Shown: piece after piece, positions 1-7,211 of the stretch
How the letters are laid out: each line of letters opens with the position of its first letter
Position numbering within the stretch: position 1 is the first letter of the stretch
Assembly (NCBI GenBank): GCA_934757945.1
Contig: CAKVLT010000027.1
Span: 1-20,617 of the forward strand
Length of the DNA stretch: 20,617 bases
Direction: 5' to 3'
Source: an uncultured Bulleidia sp.
GTDB lineage: Bacteria; Bacillota_I; Bacilli_A; Erysipelotrichales; Erysipelotrichaceae
Notes under the pieces: model-generated
The model's input: only the letters and a program-made list of their open reading frames with translations
What the model was told of the DNA's origin: nothing
Databases searched by the model: none
Program-made: the position numbers and the translations under genes

Positions 1-2
1 CA

Positions 3-137
3 AAGCATATTGGTATTGAAGACAGAGTTGGTACACTGGAAACAGGTAAAGATGCGGATATTGTCATCTGCGATGGTAATCCATTTGAAGTGAACAATAC
101 AATTCGTTATGTGTACATTGACGGAGAAAGACAATGA
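3..137 (+). CDS. Amidohydrolase, C-terminal fragment (5' end outside window)
   Basis: An open frame enters from the left edge and stops with TGA at 135-137. It encodes about 44 residues beginning KHIGIEDRVGTLETGKDAD, then IVICDGNPFE, and ending YIDGERQ. The pattern G-x-L-E-x-G-K-x-A-D-I-V, followed by G-N-P-F-E and a terminal V-x-I-D-G, is the standard C-terminal beta-sandwich end of metal-dependent amidohydrolases of the imidazolonepropionase-like group. The catalytic barrel lies outside the window, so substrate and exact family cannot be given. The stop overlaps the next gene's start as ATGA, which implies co-transcription and translational coupling with the pepD remnant. A joint role in peptide or amino-acid breakdown is plausible but inferred. 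Confidence 0.8.
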   Translation, partial: KHIGIEDRVGTLETGKDADIVICDGNPFEVNNTIRYVYIDGERQ

Positions 138-1585
138 TTTTTGATCTTAATAAGAGCTATTGTTACTACTTTAATGAGATATGTAAAATACCTCATGCCT
201 CTTATAATGAAAAAGCACTTTCTGACTATGTAGTTCAGTTTGCCAAAGATCACAGATTGGAATACATACAGGATGATATGCATAATGTCATTATCAGAAA
301 ACCGTGCACAAAGGGCTATGAAGAGTATGATTCCGTAATGTTACAGGCACATATGGATATGGTTTGTGAAGCAACACAGGGAACAGAGTTTGACTTTCTT
401 GTTCAGCTGATATCCACTTACGTGGATGGAGAAGGTAATCTCAGAGCATATTCTACAACACTTGGTGCTGATGACGGTATTGGTGTTGCGGAAATGCTGG
501 CAATTCTGGAAGATTCAACACTACAGCAACCTGAACTGGAGTGTGTATTTACAGTTCAGGAAGAAGTAGGGTTGTCTGGAGTTCTTAGTCTGGATAAATC
601 TTTATTAAAATCTCACAGGATGATTTCCCTGGATGGGGCAGGAGAAACACATACTTCTGTTTCTTCTGCAGGAGGTATCAATGCCATTGCAACAATTCCT
701 GTACAATGGTGTGATACTTCTGAAGCCTGCTATGTATTGACAGTGACAGGTTTTTCCGGAGGACATTCTGGATCGGATATCCATAAGGAAAAGGGTAATG
801 CAAATAAAGTGACTGCAAGAATCTTAAGAGGTTTACAGAGGAAAGGTATCACTTTTCATCTGGTCAGTATCAACGGTGGCCAGAAAATCAATGCTATCTG
901 CAGACAATGTACTGCAATGATTTGTACATCTGTGGAAAAAGCAGTACTTAAAGAGGCTGTGCAGACTCTGTATGCGGATATTTATAAAGAATTTGCGGCA
1001 ACAGATCCTGGATTTAAAGTTGTTCTGAATAATGAGGGAAGATGGGATAGGTGTATGGATACATCCTCCACAGAAAAGGTTATCCAGTATCTGTATGTTA
1101 TTCCAGATGGCTTTCAGCATAGGTCCATGGAAATAGAAGGATTAACCCTGACAAGTCTTAATCTTGGGATAGTGCAAACAACTAAGACTGCTGTTTCTGC
1201 CACAAGTTCCATTCGCAGTTCATTAAGTGAAGCTATTGAAGAGCTTGTATGTCGTCTGGATACTATTGCAGGGTTAACAGGGGGAAAGGTTTTGACATCC
1301 GCAGGATACCCTGCATGGGCTTATGCAGAAAAATCTTCTATGAGACAGACTTTTAATGAAGTGTTACAGGAGCTCTGTGGTGGACAATAATTACAATGTA
1401 GTGCAACTCATGGAGGTTTGGGATGTGCGGTGTTTACGCAGGTGAAAGGTGGGATGGATATCATTACCTGTGGACCGTTTGCGGGAAATTTCCATACTCC
1501 GCAGGAATATCTGAATCTTGAAAGCTAGGACAGAACGTACAGATTGCTGGTGACAATACTATCAAAAGTAAGTAAACAAGCATGA
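134..1585 (+). pseudogene. pepD: Decayed aminoacyl-histidine dipeptidase (PepD, M20 family)
   Basis: PepD enzymes are cytosolic two-zinc dipeptidases of about 480-490 residues. Here translation from 134 stops at a TAA (1388-1390) after 418 residues. The same frame then continues with family-like sequence (THGGLGCAVFTQVKGGMD, then CGPF and NFHTPQEYLNLES), meets a TAG (1526-1528), and continues DRTYRLLVTILSKVSKQA to TGA at 1583-1585. The whole frame is 484 codons, a normal length. The first part keeps the metal and catalytic positions: H73 and D75 in AHMDM, D113 in GADDGIG, and E143/E144 in VQEEVG. The likely C-terminal zinc ligand (His of HTPQE, codon 454) lies after the first stop. The conserved GLEC motif reads GLGC at codon 430. 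The 418-residue product should therefore be inactive. A strain-specific nonsense pair or a sequencing error is the alternative to true gene decay. Confidence 0.85.
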
Positions 1586-1590
1586 TTTTT

Positions 1591-1618
1591 AAAGAACTGC
1601 AGGTGCAGTTCTTTTGTT
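1591..1618 (+). terminator. Rho-independent terminator after the pepD remnant
   Basis: Perfect 11-bp inverted repeat AAAGAACTGCA / TGCAGTTCTTT with a two-base spacer, followed by TTTGTT. It lies six bases after the final in-frame stop at 1585. This placement supports 1585, not 1390, as the ancestral end of the pepD reading frame. Confidence 0.85.
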
Positions 1619-1630
1619 AAAAGCCCGAAC

Positions 1631-1655
1631 AATAGCACGCTATTGACAGCATGCT
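1631..1655. promoter_or_regulatory. Probable MarR operator palindromes
   Basis: Two palindromes sit around the -35 box. One is AATAGC-AC-GCTATT (1631-1644), with perfect 6-bp arms, overlapping the first bases of the -35. The other is AGCATGCT (1648-1655), in the spacer. MarR-family proteins usually bind such short palindromes at their own promoters, so autorepression of the marR-ABC operon is inferred. No binding data are available from sequence alone. Confidence 0.5.
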
Positions 1656-1670
1656 AAGCATCTGTATAAT
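1643..1670 (+). promoter_or_regulatory. Promoter of the marR-ABC exporter operon
   Basis: Consensus -35 TTGACA (1643-1648) and consensus -10 TATAAT (1665-1670) are separated by 16 bp. The predicted transcript start is about 1677, just before the ribosome binding site AAAGGAGG (1681-1688). This is the best sigma-70-type promoter in the window, so the operon should be strong when not repressed. Confidence 0.85.
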
Positions 1671-1693
1671 AGGTACTACTAAAGGAGGAATAT

Positions 1694-2134
1694 ATGGAAC
1701 GATTGATTTTACAAATCAAGAAGTTAAATGACTTGATGAGAAAAAATGCCAATAAGCATTTAGATTCACTCGGGCTGACTTTTACACAGCATTTTGTGCT
1801 TGTGCATCTGTATGAAAATCATGAATGTCTGTCATTGAAAGATCTGGAAAAGAAATTCCGTGTTGCACAGGCGACGATGGCAGGCATTATCCAGAGACTT
1901 GAATCAAAAAAATATATAGAGAGTTTTTATAAACCTGAAGATAAACGTGTGAAATATGTAAGGCTGACAGAAGAGGGGAAAGTTTTGTGTGAAGAATCCA
2001 AGCAGACCTTTCAGCGAAGAGAAGCTGAAGTGCGGGCTCTTTTTACTTCTGAAGAATACTCCCAGTTATCAGAATATATTCAACGAATTTATACATATAT
2101 AGAAAAGGAGGATACTACATGTTCAAAAGTTTAA
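1694..2134 (+). CDS. MarR-family transcriptional regulator
   Basis: A 146-residue winged-helix regulator of normal MarR length. The N-terminal helix (about 1-30) and C-terminal helices (about 110-140) should form the dimer interface. The DNA-binding part runs from about residue 50 to 100: LSLKDLEKKFRVAQATMAGI is the helix-turn-helix, followed by IQRLESKKYIES, and the wing is DKRVKYVRLTEEGK with the conserved D-x-R motif. The start at 1694 is set by AAAGGAGG five bases upstream. Its last 16 bases overlap the first ABC gene, so expression is coupled. Such MarR-exporter operons are usually repressed until a toxic ligand binds MarR. The ligand cannot be read from sequence. Confidence 0.92.
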   Translation: MERLILQIKKLNDLMRKNANKHLDSLGLTFTQHFVLVHLYENHECLSLKDLEKKFRVAQATMAGIIQRLESKKYIESFYKPEDKRVKYVRLTEEGKVLCEESKQTFQRREAEVRALFTSEEYSQLSEYIQRIYTYIEKEDTTCSKV

Positions 2135-3867
2135 AAGATTGTGTCGGACAATATAAAAAAGCAGCTTTACTGACACCGGTATTTACTGCTCTTGAAGTGT
2201 TGATGGAAGTTATGATTCCATTTACTACAGCTTCATTAATTGATAAAGGCATCAATGCGGGGGATATGAGCGCTGTATGGAAATATGGCCTTATCATGCT
2301 TGTGCTGGCTTTCTTTTCTTTATTCTGCGGAGTGATGAGTGGAAAGTACTCGGCTGAAGCTTCTACAGGATTTGCGGCAAATGTCAGAGATAAAATGTAT
2401 AAGAAGATTCAGACATTCTCTTTTTCGAATATTGATACATTTTCTACTGCAGGTCTGGTGACAAGACTGACAACAGATGTCACGAACGTGCAGAATGCCT
2501 TTATGATGCTGATTCGTATTGCAGTAAGACCACCATTGATGCTGACAATGTCCATTGTGATGTGTCTGACAATTTCCAGATCACTGTCCATGGTATTCTT
2601 TGTGGCGATTGTTTTTCTTGGGATTATGATTGGTCTTCTTCTTCCACGTGTGAATAAAGTGTTCACGGAAACTTTTAATAAATACGATGATCTCAATGCA
2701 GAAGTGCAGGAAAATGTCACGGGTGTAAGAGTTGTGAAAGCATATGTGCGTGAAGAATATGAAAAGAAGAAATTTTCTGTTGCTGCACATAATTTAAGAA
2801 AATTATTTGAAAAAGCAGAAGGCATGATGGCATGTGTCGGACCAATTATGAATCTTGCTGTTTATGGCTGTGTCGTATCTTTAAGCTGGTTTGGTGCTCA
2901 TCAGATTGTGTCAGGCACTTTGACAACAGGACAGCTGACTTCCATGTTTTCCTATATTATGAGTATACTGATGTCTTTGATGATGCTGAGTATGGTTATT
3001 GTAATGATTACCATGTCTGTTGCGTCCATCAGAAGAATTTCCGAAGTATTAAATGCAGTGCCAGATATTCAGAATCCTGAAAATCCTGTATATGCAGTAC
3101 AGGATGGTTCCATTGACTTTGAACATGTAAATTTCTCCTATGCTTCAGGAACAGGTGAGAATGTGCTGGATGATATAGATTTGCATATTCATTCCGGAGA
3201 AACCATTGGTATTATCGGTGGTACAGGTTCCGGTAAGAGTACTTTTGTATCGTTGATTTCACGTTTGTATGATACAACACAGGGTACGGTGAAAGTCGGT
3301 GGAAAAGATGTCAGAGAATATGATATCGATTCTTTAAGAAATGAAGTATCTGTGGTATTACAGAAAAACGTACTGTTCTCAGGTACAGTGTTAGATAACC
3401 TGAGATGGGGGAATGAAACTGCAAGTGAGGAAGAATGCTGGAAAGCATGTGAACTTGCCTGTGCAGATGAATTCTTAAAGAAAAATCCTGATGGACTTCA
3501 GGCACGTGTGGAACAGGGCGGGAATAACTTCTCCGGCGGGCAGAAACAGCGTTTATGTATTGCAAGAGCTTTATTGAAATCTCCAAAAGTGCTGATTCTG
3601 GATGACTCTACCAGTGCAGTGGATACAGCTACTGACGCTAAAATACAGGGAGCTTTTCAGACTGAAATACCGGATACAACCAAAATTATTATTTCTCAGA
3701 GAATTTCTTCAGTGAAGAATGCGGACAGAATCTTGGTCATTGATGATGGTAAGATTTCCGGCTTTGATACACATGAAAATTTGTTAAAGACAAATGCGAT
3801 TTATAAAGAAATTGAAGAAGCTCAGAATAAAGTCGGTGGCGACTTTGATAAGTCAGAAATGGATTAG
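2119..3867 (+). CDS. ABC exporter half-transporter, degenerate-site subunit
   Basis: A 582-residue membrane-ABC fusion of type-IV exporter layout: six predicted membrane helices in roughly the first 310 residues, then a nucleotide-binding domain. Walker A is GGTGSGKS (367-374), the signature is FSGGQ (471-475), and Walker B is VLILDD. Where the catalytic glutamate is expected there is Asp496, and the switch histidine is replaced by Gln527 (IISQRIS). The next gene has the reverse pattern: normal Glu and His but a degenerate signature. This is the hallmark of heterodimeric exporters such as TM287/288, LmrCD and BmrCD, in which only one ATP site hydrolyses well. It overlaps marR by 16 bp and lies 12 bp before its partner. 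AAAGGAGG upstream of 2119 supports the start. The likely role is efflux of drugs or toxic compounds; the substrate is unknown. Confidence 0.93.
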   Translation: MFKSLKDCVGQYKKAALLTPVFTALEVLMEVMIPFTTASLIDKGINAGDMSAVWKYGLIMLVLAFFSLFCGVMSGKYSAEASTGFAANVRDKMYKKIQTFSFSNIDTFSTAGLVTRLTTDVTNVQNAFMMLIRIAVRPPLMLTMSIVMCLTISRSLSMVFFVAIVFLGIMIGLLLPRVNKVFTETFNKYDDLNAEVQENVTGVRVVKAYVREEYEKKKFSVAAHNLRKLFEKAEGMMACVGPIMNLAVYGCVVSLSWFGAHQIVSGTLTTGQLTSMFSYIMSILMSLMMLSMVIVMITMSVASIRRISEVLNAVPDIQNPENPVYAVQDGSIDFEHVNFSYASGTGENVLDDIDLHIHSGETIGIIGGTGSGKSTFVSLISRLYDTTQGTVKVGGKDVREYDIDSLRNEVSVVLQKNVLFSGTVLDNLRWGNETASEEECWKACELACADEFLKKNPDGLQARVEQGGNNFSGGQKQRLCIARALLKSPKVLILDDSTSAVDTATDAKIQGAFQTEIPDTTKIIISQRISSVKNADRILVIDDGKISGFDTHENLLKTNAIYKEIEEAQNKVGGDFDKSEMD

Positions 3868-3879
3868 GAGGTGAAATAG

Positions 3880-5769
3880 ATGCCAAGAATGCAGATGAGA
3901 CCTGTAAAAAAGGTAAAGAAGGGTACATTTACCCGTGTTATCAAATACATGATCCAAGACTACACTCCACAGATGATTCTTGTGGTAGCGTGTATCTTTA
4001 TTTCGGTATTCTGCACATTGCAGGGTACATTATTCCAGAAAACATTAATTGACAGCTACATACTTCCAATGCTGCAAAGTGGTTCTAATGACTTTGGTCC
4101 TTTAGCGCAGGCTATCTTAAAACTGATTTCTATCCTTGCCGTAGGAGTGATTGCCAGCTTTACATACAACAGAGTCATGGTTACTGTTTCTCAGGGAACA
4201 ATGGAAAAATTGCGTGAAGATATTTATTCTCACATGCAGTCGTTACCTATTCGCTACTTTGATACACATGCACATGGAGATATCATGTCTGTATACACAA
4301 ACGATGTAGATACCATGAGACAGGTAATTTCCCAGACGATTCCAAATGTGATTTCCTCTTCCATTACTATTGTTTCTTCTTTTGTATCTATGGTTCTGTT
4401 ATCGATTCCTCTGACACTTGTATCTTTAATGATGATTGGCTTCATGATGGTCTGTGTGATGAAGATTGGTGGTAAATCCTCCAAATACTTTATGGAACAG
4501 CAGAAAGAACTGGGTAAACTCAACGGCTACGTGGAAGAAATGATTCAGGGTGTGAAAGTTGTGAAAGTATTCTGCCATGAAAAGGAATCTGTGGAAGGTT
4601 TTGAAAATAATAATGAGTCTTTAAGAGTCAGTGCTAAAAATGCCAATACCTTTGCAAATATTATGATGCCTGTTATGGGGAATCTTGGAAATATTTCTTA
4701 TGTGCTGATTGCAGTTGTTGGTGCAGGACTTTCTTTGGGAGGCATTGTATCTCTGACCTTAGGTACACTGGTATCTTTTTTGACACTGAATAAGAATTTT
4801 ACAATGCCTGTGACTCAGATTTCTCAGCAGGTTAATGCCGTGGCTGCGGCTATGGCAGGTGCTGAAAGAATCTTTGATTTACTTGATGAACCATCTGAAG
4901 TGGATGATGGCTACGTCACACTTGTCAATGCTGTGGAAGATGAAGATGGTACATTGCATGAAACAGAAGAAAGAACAGGCGTATGGGCCTGGAAACATCC
5001 GCATAAGGCTGATGGTACGATTACCTATCGTAAACTGGAAGGTAAAATTACCATGGATGATGTGGATTTCTCCTATGATGGTAAAAAGACAGTTCTGCAT
5101 AATGTCACACTGTTTGGTATGCCAGGGCAGAAGATTGCCTTTGTAGGATCTACAGGCGCAGGTAAAACAACGATTACCAATCTGATCAACCGTTTCTATG
5201 ATATTGCTGATGGTAAAATCCGATATGATGATATTAACATTAATAAAATCAGGAAATCTTCTTTAAGAAAGTCTCTTGGTATTGTTTTACAGGATACCAA
5301 CCTGTTTACAGGAACCATTATGGATAATATCCGTTATGGAAGACTGGATGCGACGGATGAGGAGTGTATTGCAGCAAGTAAACTTGCCAATGCTGATGGT
5401 TTTATACGCAGATTGCCGGATGGTTATCAGACACGTATTAAAGGAGATGGCGGTACATTATCTCAGGGTGAAAGACAGTTATTGTCCATCGCAAGAGCTG
5501 CAGTTGCTGATGCACCTGTAATGATTCTTGATGAAGCTACTTCTTCTATTGATACAAGAACCGAATCTCTGGTACAAAAAGGTATGGATGCATTAATGAA
5601 AGGCAGAACTACCTTTGTCATTGCACATAGATTATCTACCGTACAGAATTCCGACTGTATCATGGTATTGGAAAACGGAAGAATTATTGAACGTGGTAAT
5701 CATGAAGAGCTGATTGCAAAGAAAGGCAGATATTATCAGCTGTATACAGGAAATAAAATTGGAGAATGA
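3880..5769 (+). CDS. ABC exporter half-transporter, catalytic subunit
   Basis: A 629-residue partner of the preceding gene. The transmembrane domain covers roughly residues 20-330. A charged insert of about 50 residues, rich in Asp and Glu and including the short motif GVWAWKHP, precedes the nucleotide-binding domain and is seen in this subfamily. Walker A is GSTGAGKT (423-430). The signature is degenerate, LSQGE (527-531). Walker B ends in the normal pair D551-E552, and the switch residue is the normal His583 (IAHRLST). The productive ATP site would thus combine this subunit's Walker motifs with the partner's FSGGQ. An AGGAGGTGA ribosome binding site precedes ATG 3880. The stop at 5767-5769 sits on the left edge of a terminator, which ends the operon. 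Confidence 0.93.
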   Translation: MPRMQMRPVKKVKKGTFTRVIKYMIQDYTPQMILVVACIFISVFCTLQGTLFQKTLIDSYILPMLQSGSNDFGPLAQAILKLISILAVGVIASFTYNRVMVTVSQGTMEKLREDIYSHMQSLPIRYFDTHAHGDIMSVYTNDVDTMRQVISQTIPNVISSSITIVSSFVSMVLLSIPLTLVSLMMIGFMMVCVMKIGGKSSKYFMEQQKELGKLNGYVEEMIQGVKVVKVFCHEKESVEGFENNNESLRVSAKNANTFANIMMPVMGNLGNISYVLIAVVGAGLSLGGIVSLTLGTLVSFLTLNKNFTMPVTQISQQVNAVAAAMAGAERIFDLLDEPSEVDDGYVTLVNAVEDEDGTLHETEERTGVWAWKHPHKADGTITYRKLEGKITMDDVDFSYDGKKTVLHNVTLFGMPGQKIAFVGSTGAGKTTITNLINRFYDIADGKIRYDDININKIRKSSLRKSLGIVLQDTNLFTGTIMDNIRYGRLDATDEECIAASKLANADGFIRRLPDGYQTRIKGDGGTLSQGERQLLSIARAAVADAPVMILDEATSSIDTRTESLVQKGMDALMKGRTTFVIAHRLSTVQNSDCIMVLENGRIIERGNHEELIAKKGRYYQLYTGNKIGE

Positions 5770-5797
5770 AAGAAAGGGGCGTGGCTCCTTTCTTTTT
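5768..5797 (+). terminator. Terminator of the marR-ABC operon
   Basis: Inverted repeat AAAGAAAGG / CCTTTCTTT, extended inward by GGC/GCT pairs (one G-T wobble) around a GTG loop, then TTTTT. The hairpin begins inside the ABC stop codon region. It spans the first codons of a longer possible reading frame of the next gene, which argues against a start at 5766. Confidence 0.85.
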
Positions 5798-5801
5798 GGT
5801 G

Positions 5802-5807
5802 TATACT
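5802..5807 (+). promoter_or_regulatory. -10 element of a probable leaderless transcript (diadenylate cyclase gene)
   Basis: TATACT ends six bases before ATG 5814, which would place the transcript start on or next to the A of the start codon. No Shine-Dalgarno sequence is present between the terminator U-tract and the ATG. I cannot find a convincing -35; bases 17 upstream fall inside the terminator hairpin. Confidence 0.5.
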
Positions 5808-5813
5808 AATTTC

Positions 5814-7163
5814 ATGGAAAAGAATTACTGGGACAAATATATTGATGATCCTTCTTATACAAAAGAAGATCTGTTTTTTAAAATCCGTGATCAATACACT
5901 TCCCTGATGAAACATCTGTATGACGACCCTGCGGATATACCTGATTTTCGCATTCATTTTTCGGAAGATACAGAAACAATAGAACAGGGAGAACAGAAAG
6001 GATATCCGATCTGTACTTTAACAAGAAGATCTAATACAGTTACACACAGTGTTATTCATGATGTGTCAGAAATAGAAAACTTTGAAAGTGCTTATACGTG
6101 GTATAAAGAAGGTGCGTTCATGGTATTTGATTTCAGGGAAACAGGTATTTCTCCTTTTACATTTATCACACATTCTTTTATCAGAGAAGTACTGAGTATG
6201 CTGGTGACACAGGGATTTAAAAAGACACGTATCAATATGATGAGTGAATTGATTATCTCTACCGGTATTACAGAGTTTTTCTATGGATTCTATTCTATAG
6301 ATATTAATTTTATTCAGAATCTTTCGGCTACTACCTATGAAAGTAACTATACCAATGCAAGAATTTATGCTTCAAGAACAGATGGAAGAGGTGTAAGGCG
6401 TACCAGAAAAAGCGGTTTGAAAGTTGCTTTTGCGGATAGTGTGGATTTTACCATTGATAACCTGAGGCAAATCAGAAAACTTTTGGAATTAAGTGATGAC
6501 AGACTGGCATTAGTTATTGGTGAAACAGGAAAGATCCGTGGTCTTACAGCAGAGGAACTGTTGCAGAATGAATGTGAGATACGTATTGGCGGACATCTTG
6601 CCTGGACAATTACTTATGATGGGCAAAAGACAATTTCTTATAACAACGGACATTATCATATCTTTGTGCCGCATACGGCAGATGTCAATTTAAAGAATTT
6701 CCTTTCTACTGTCAGTGATGATCTGGAGGATGCACAGATAGAGGGACTTGCCTCTGTCATCACCGAAGCAAGTAAACAGGTTCATGGAACCATTATTGTA
6801 CTTGGCAACAGTGAAGCCGTACAGAAGGAAACACAGAGAATCACCGGTGCCAAATATGGTATTGCCATCAGTGCAATTAATCTTTCTGTGGAAAAAGGGT
6901 TGATACAGTCCATCACTTCCATAGATGGAGCTGTCTTTATTGATACAGACTGTATGTGCAGCTGTATAGGGGCAATTCTGGATGGAGACTTCGTGGCAAA
7001 AGGTTCTCTTGCAAGAGGTTCCAGATACAATTCCGCGCATAACTATATTTTAAGAAGAAGCCAGATGAATGAGAATTTTACAGCTATTGTGATTTCTGAA
7101 GATGGTACGGTAGATGCCATCAAGGACGATAAGGTATATCGTATCAATCTGACAAGACAATAA
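5814..7163 (+). CDS. Diadenylate cyclase (DAC/DisA_N domain) protein with N-terminal sensor-like region
   Basis: The chosen start at 5814 gives 449 residues, opening MEKNYWDKYIDDPSY. A start at 5766 is open but would translate the terminator hairpin, with GGAG only two bases upstream. The C-terminal part (about 325-440) matches the DAC fold that makes cyclic di-AMP from two ATP: HGTIIVL, then SIDGAVFID with the D371-G372-A373 motif, GAILDG, LARGSRYNSA (401-408) and TAIVISEDGTV. The usual R-H-R motif is R404-Y-N, a variant I recall from DAC proteins with extra N-terminal sensor domains. The first 320 residues resemble nothing I can name with certainty and are likely a regulatory domain; no membrane segment is evident. 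It is flanked by terminators on both sides, so it is probably monocistronic. Activity is inferred. Confidence 0.75.
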   Translation: MEKNYWDKYIDDPSYTKEDLFFKIRDQYTSLMKHLYDDPADIPDFRIHFSEDTETIEQGEQKGYPICTLTRRSNTVTHSVIHDVSEIENFESAYTWYKEGAFMVFDFRETGISPFTFITHSFIREVLSMLVTQGFKKTRINMMSELIISTGITEFFYGFYSIDINFIQNLSATTYESNYTNARIYASRTDGRGVRRTRKSGLKVAFADSVDFTIDNLRQIRKLLELSDDRLALVIGETGKIRGLTAEELLQNECEIRIGGHLAWTITYDGQKTISYNNGHYHIFVPHTADVNLKNFLSTVSDDLEDAQIEGLASVITEASKQVHGTIIVLGNSEAVQKETQRITGAKYGIAISAINLSVEKGLIQSITSIDGAVFIDTDCMCSCIGAILDGDFVAKGSLARGSRYNSAHNYILRRSQMNENFTAIVISEDGTVDAIKDDKVYRINLTRQ

Positions 7164-7164
7164 G

Positions 7165-7202
7165 AAAAGTGAACCGTGTATTATTTACGGCTCACTTTTT
7201 TT
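7165..7202. terminator. Bidirectional terminator between convergent genes
   Basis: AAAAGTGAACCGT pairs with ACGGCTCACTTTT (one A/C mismatch) around a loop of nine bases, with T-runs at the right end and A-runs at the left. It serves the diadenylate cyclase gene on the plus strand and probably the transglutaminase-like gene on the minus strand, which ends at 7212. Confidence 0.8.
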
Positions 7203-7211
7203 GCGTGAAAT

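Noticed and set aside
5766..5813. Start of the diadenylate cyclase gene at ATG 5766, overlapping the ABC stop as ATGA
   Set aside because: Its first 16 codons lie across the terminator hairpin and U-tract, GGAG is only two bases away, and the encoded residues do not resemble the domain start. Translation coupling cannot be fully excluded.
2119..7163. The ABC exporter as a c-di-AMP exporter, because a diadenylate cyclase gene follows
   Set aside because: A strong terminator separates them and the cyclase has its own -10; adjacency alone does not support a link.
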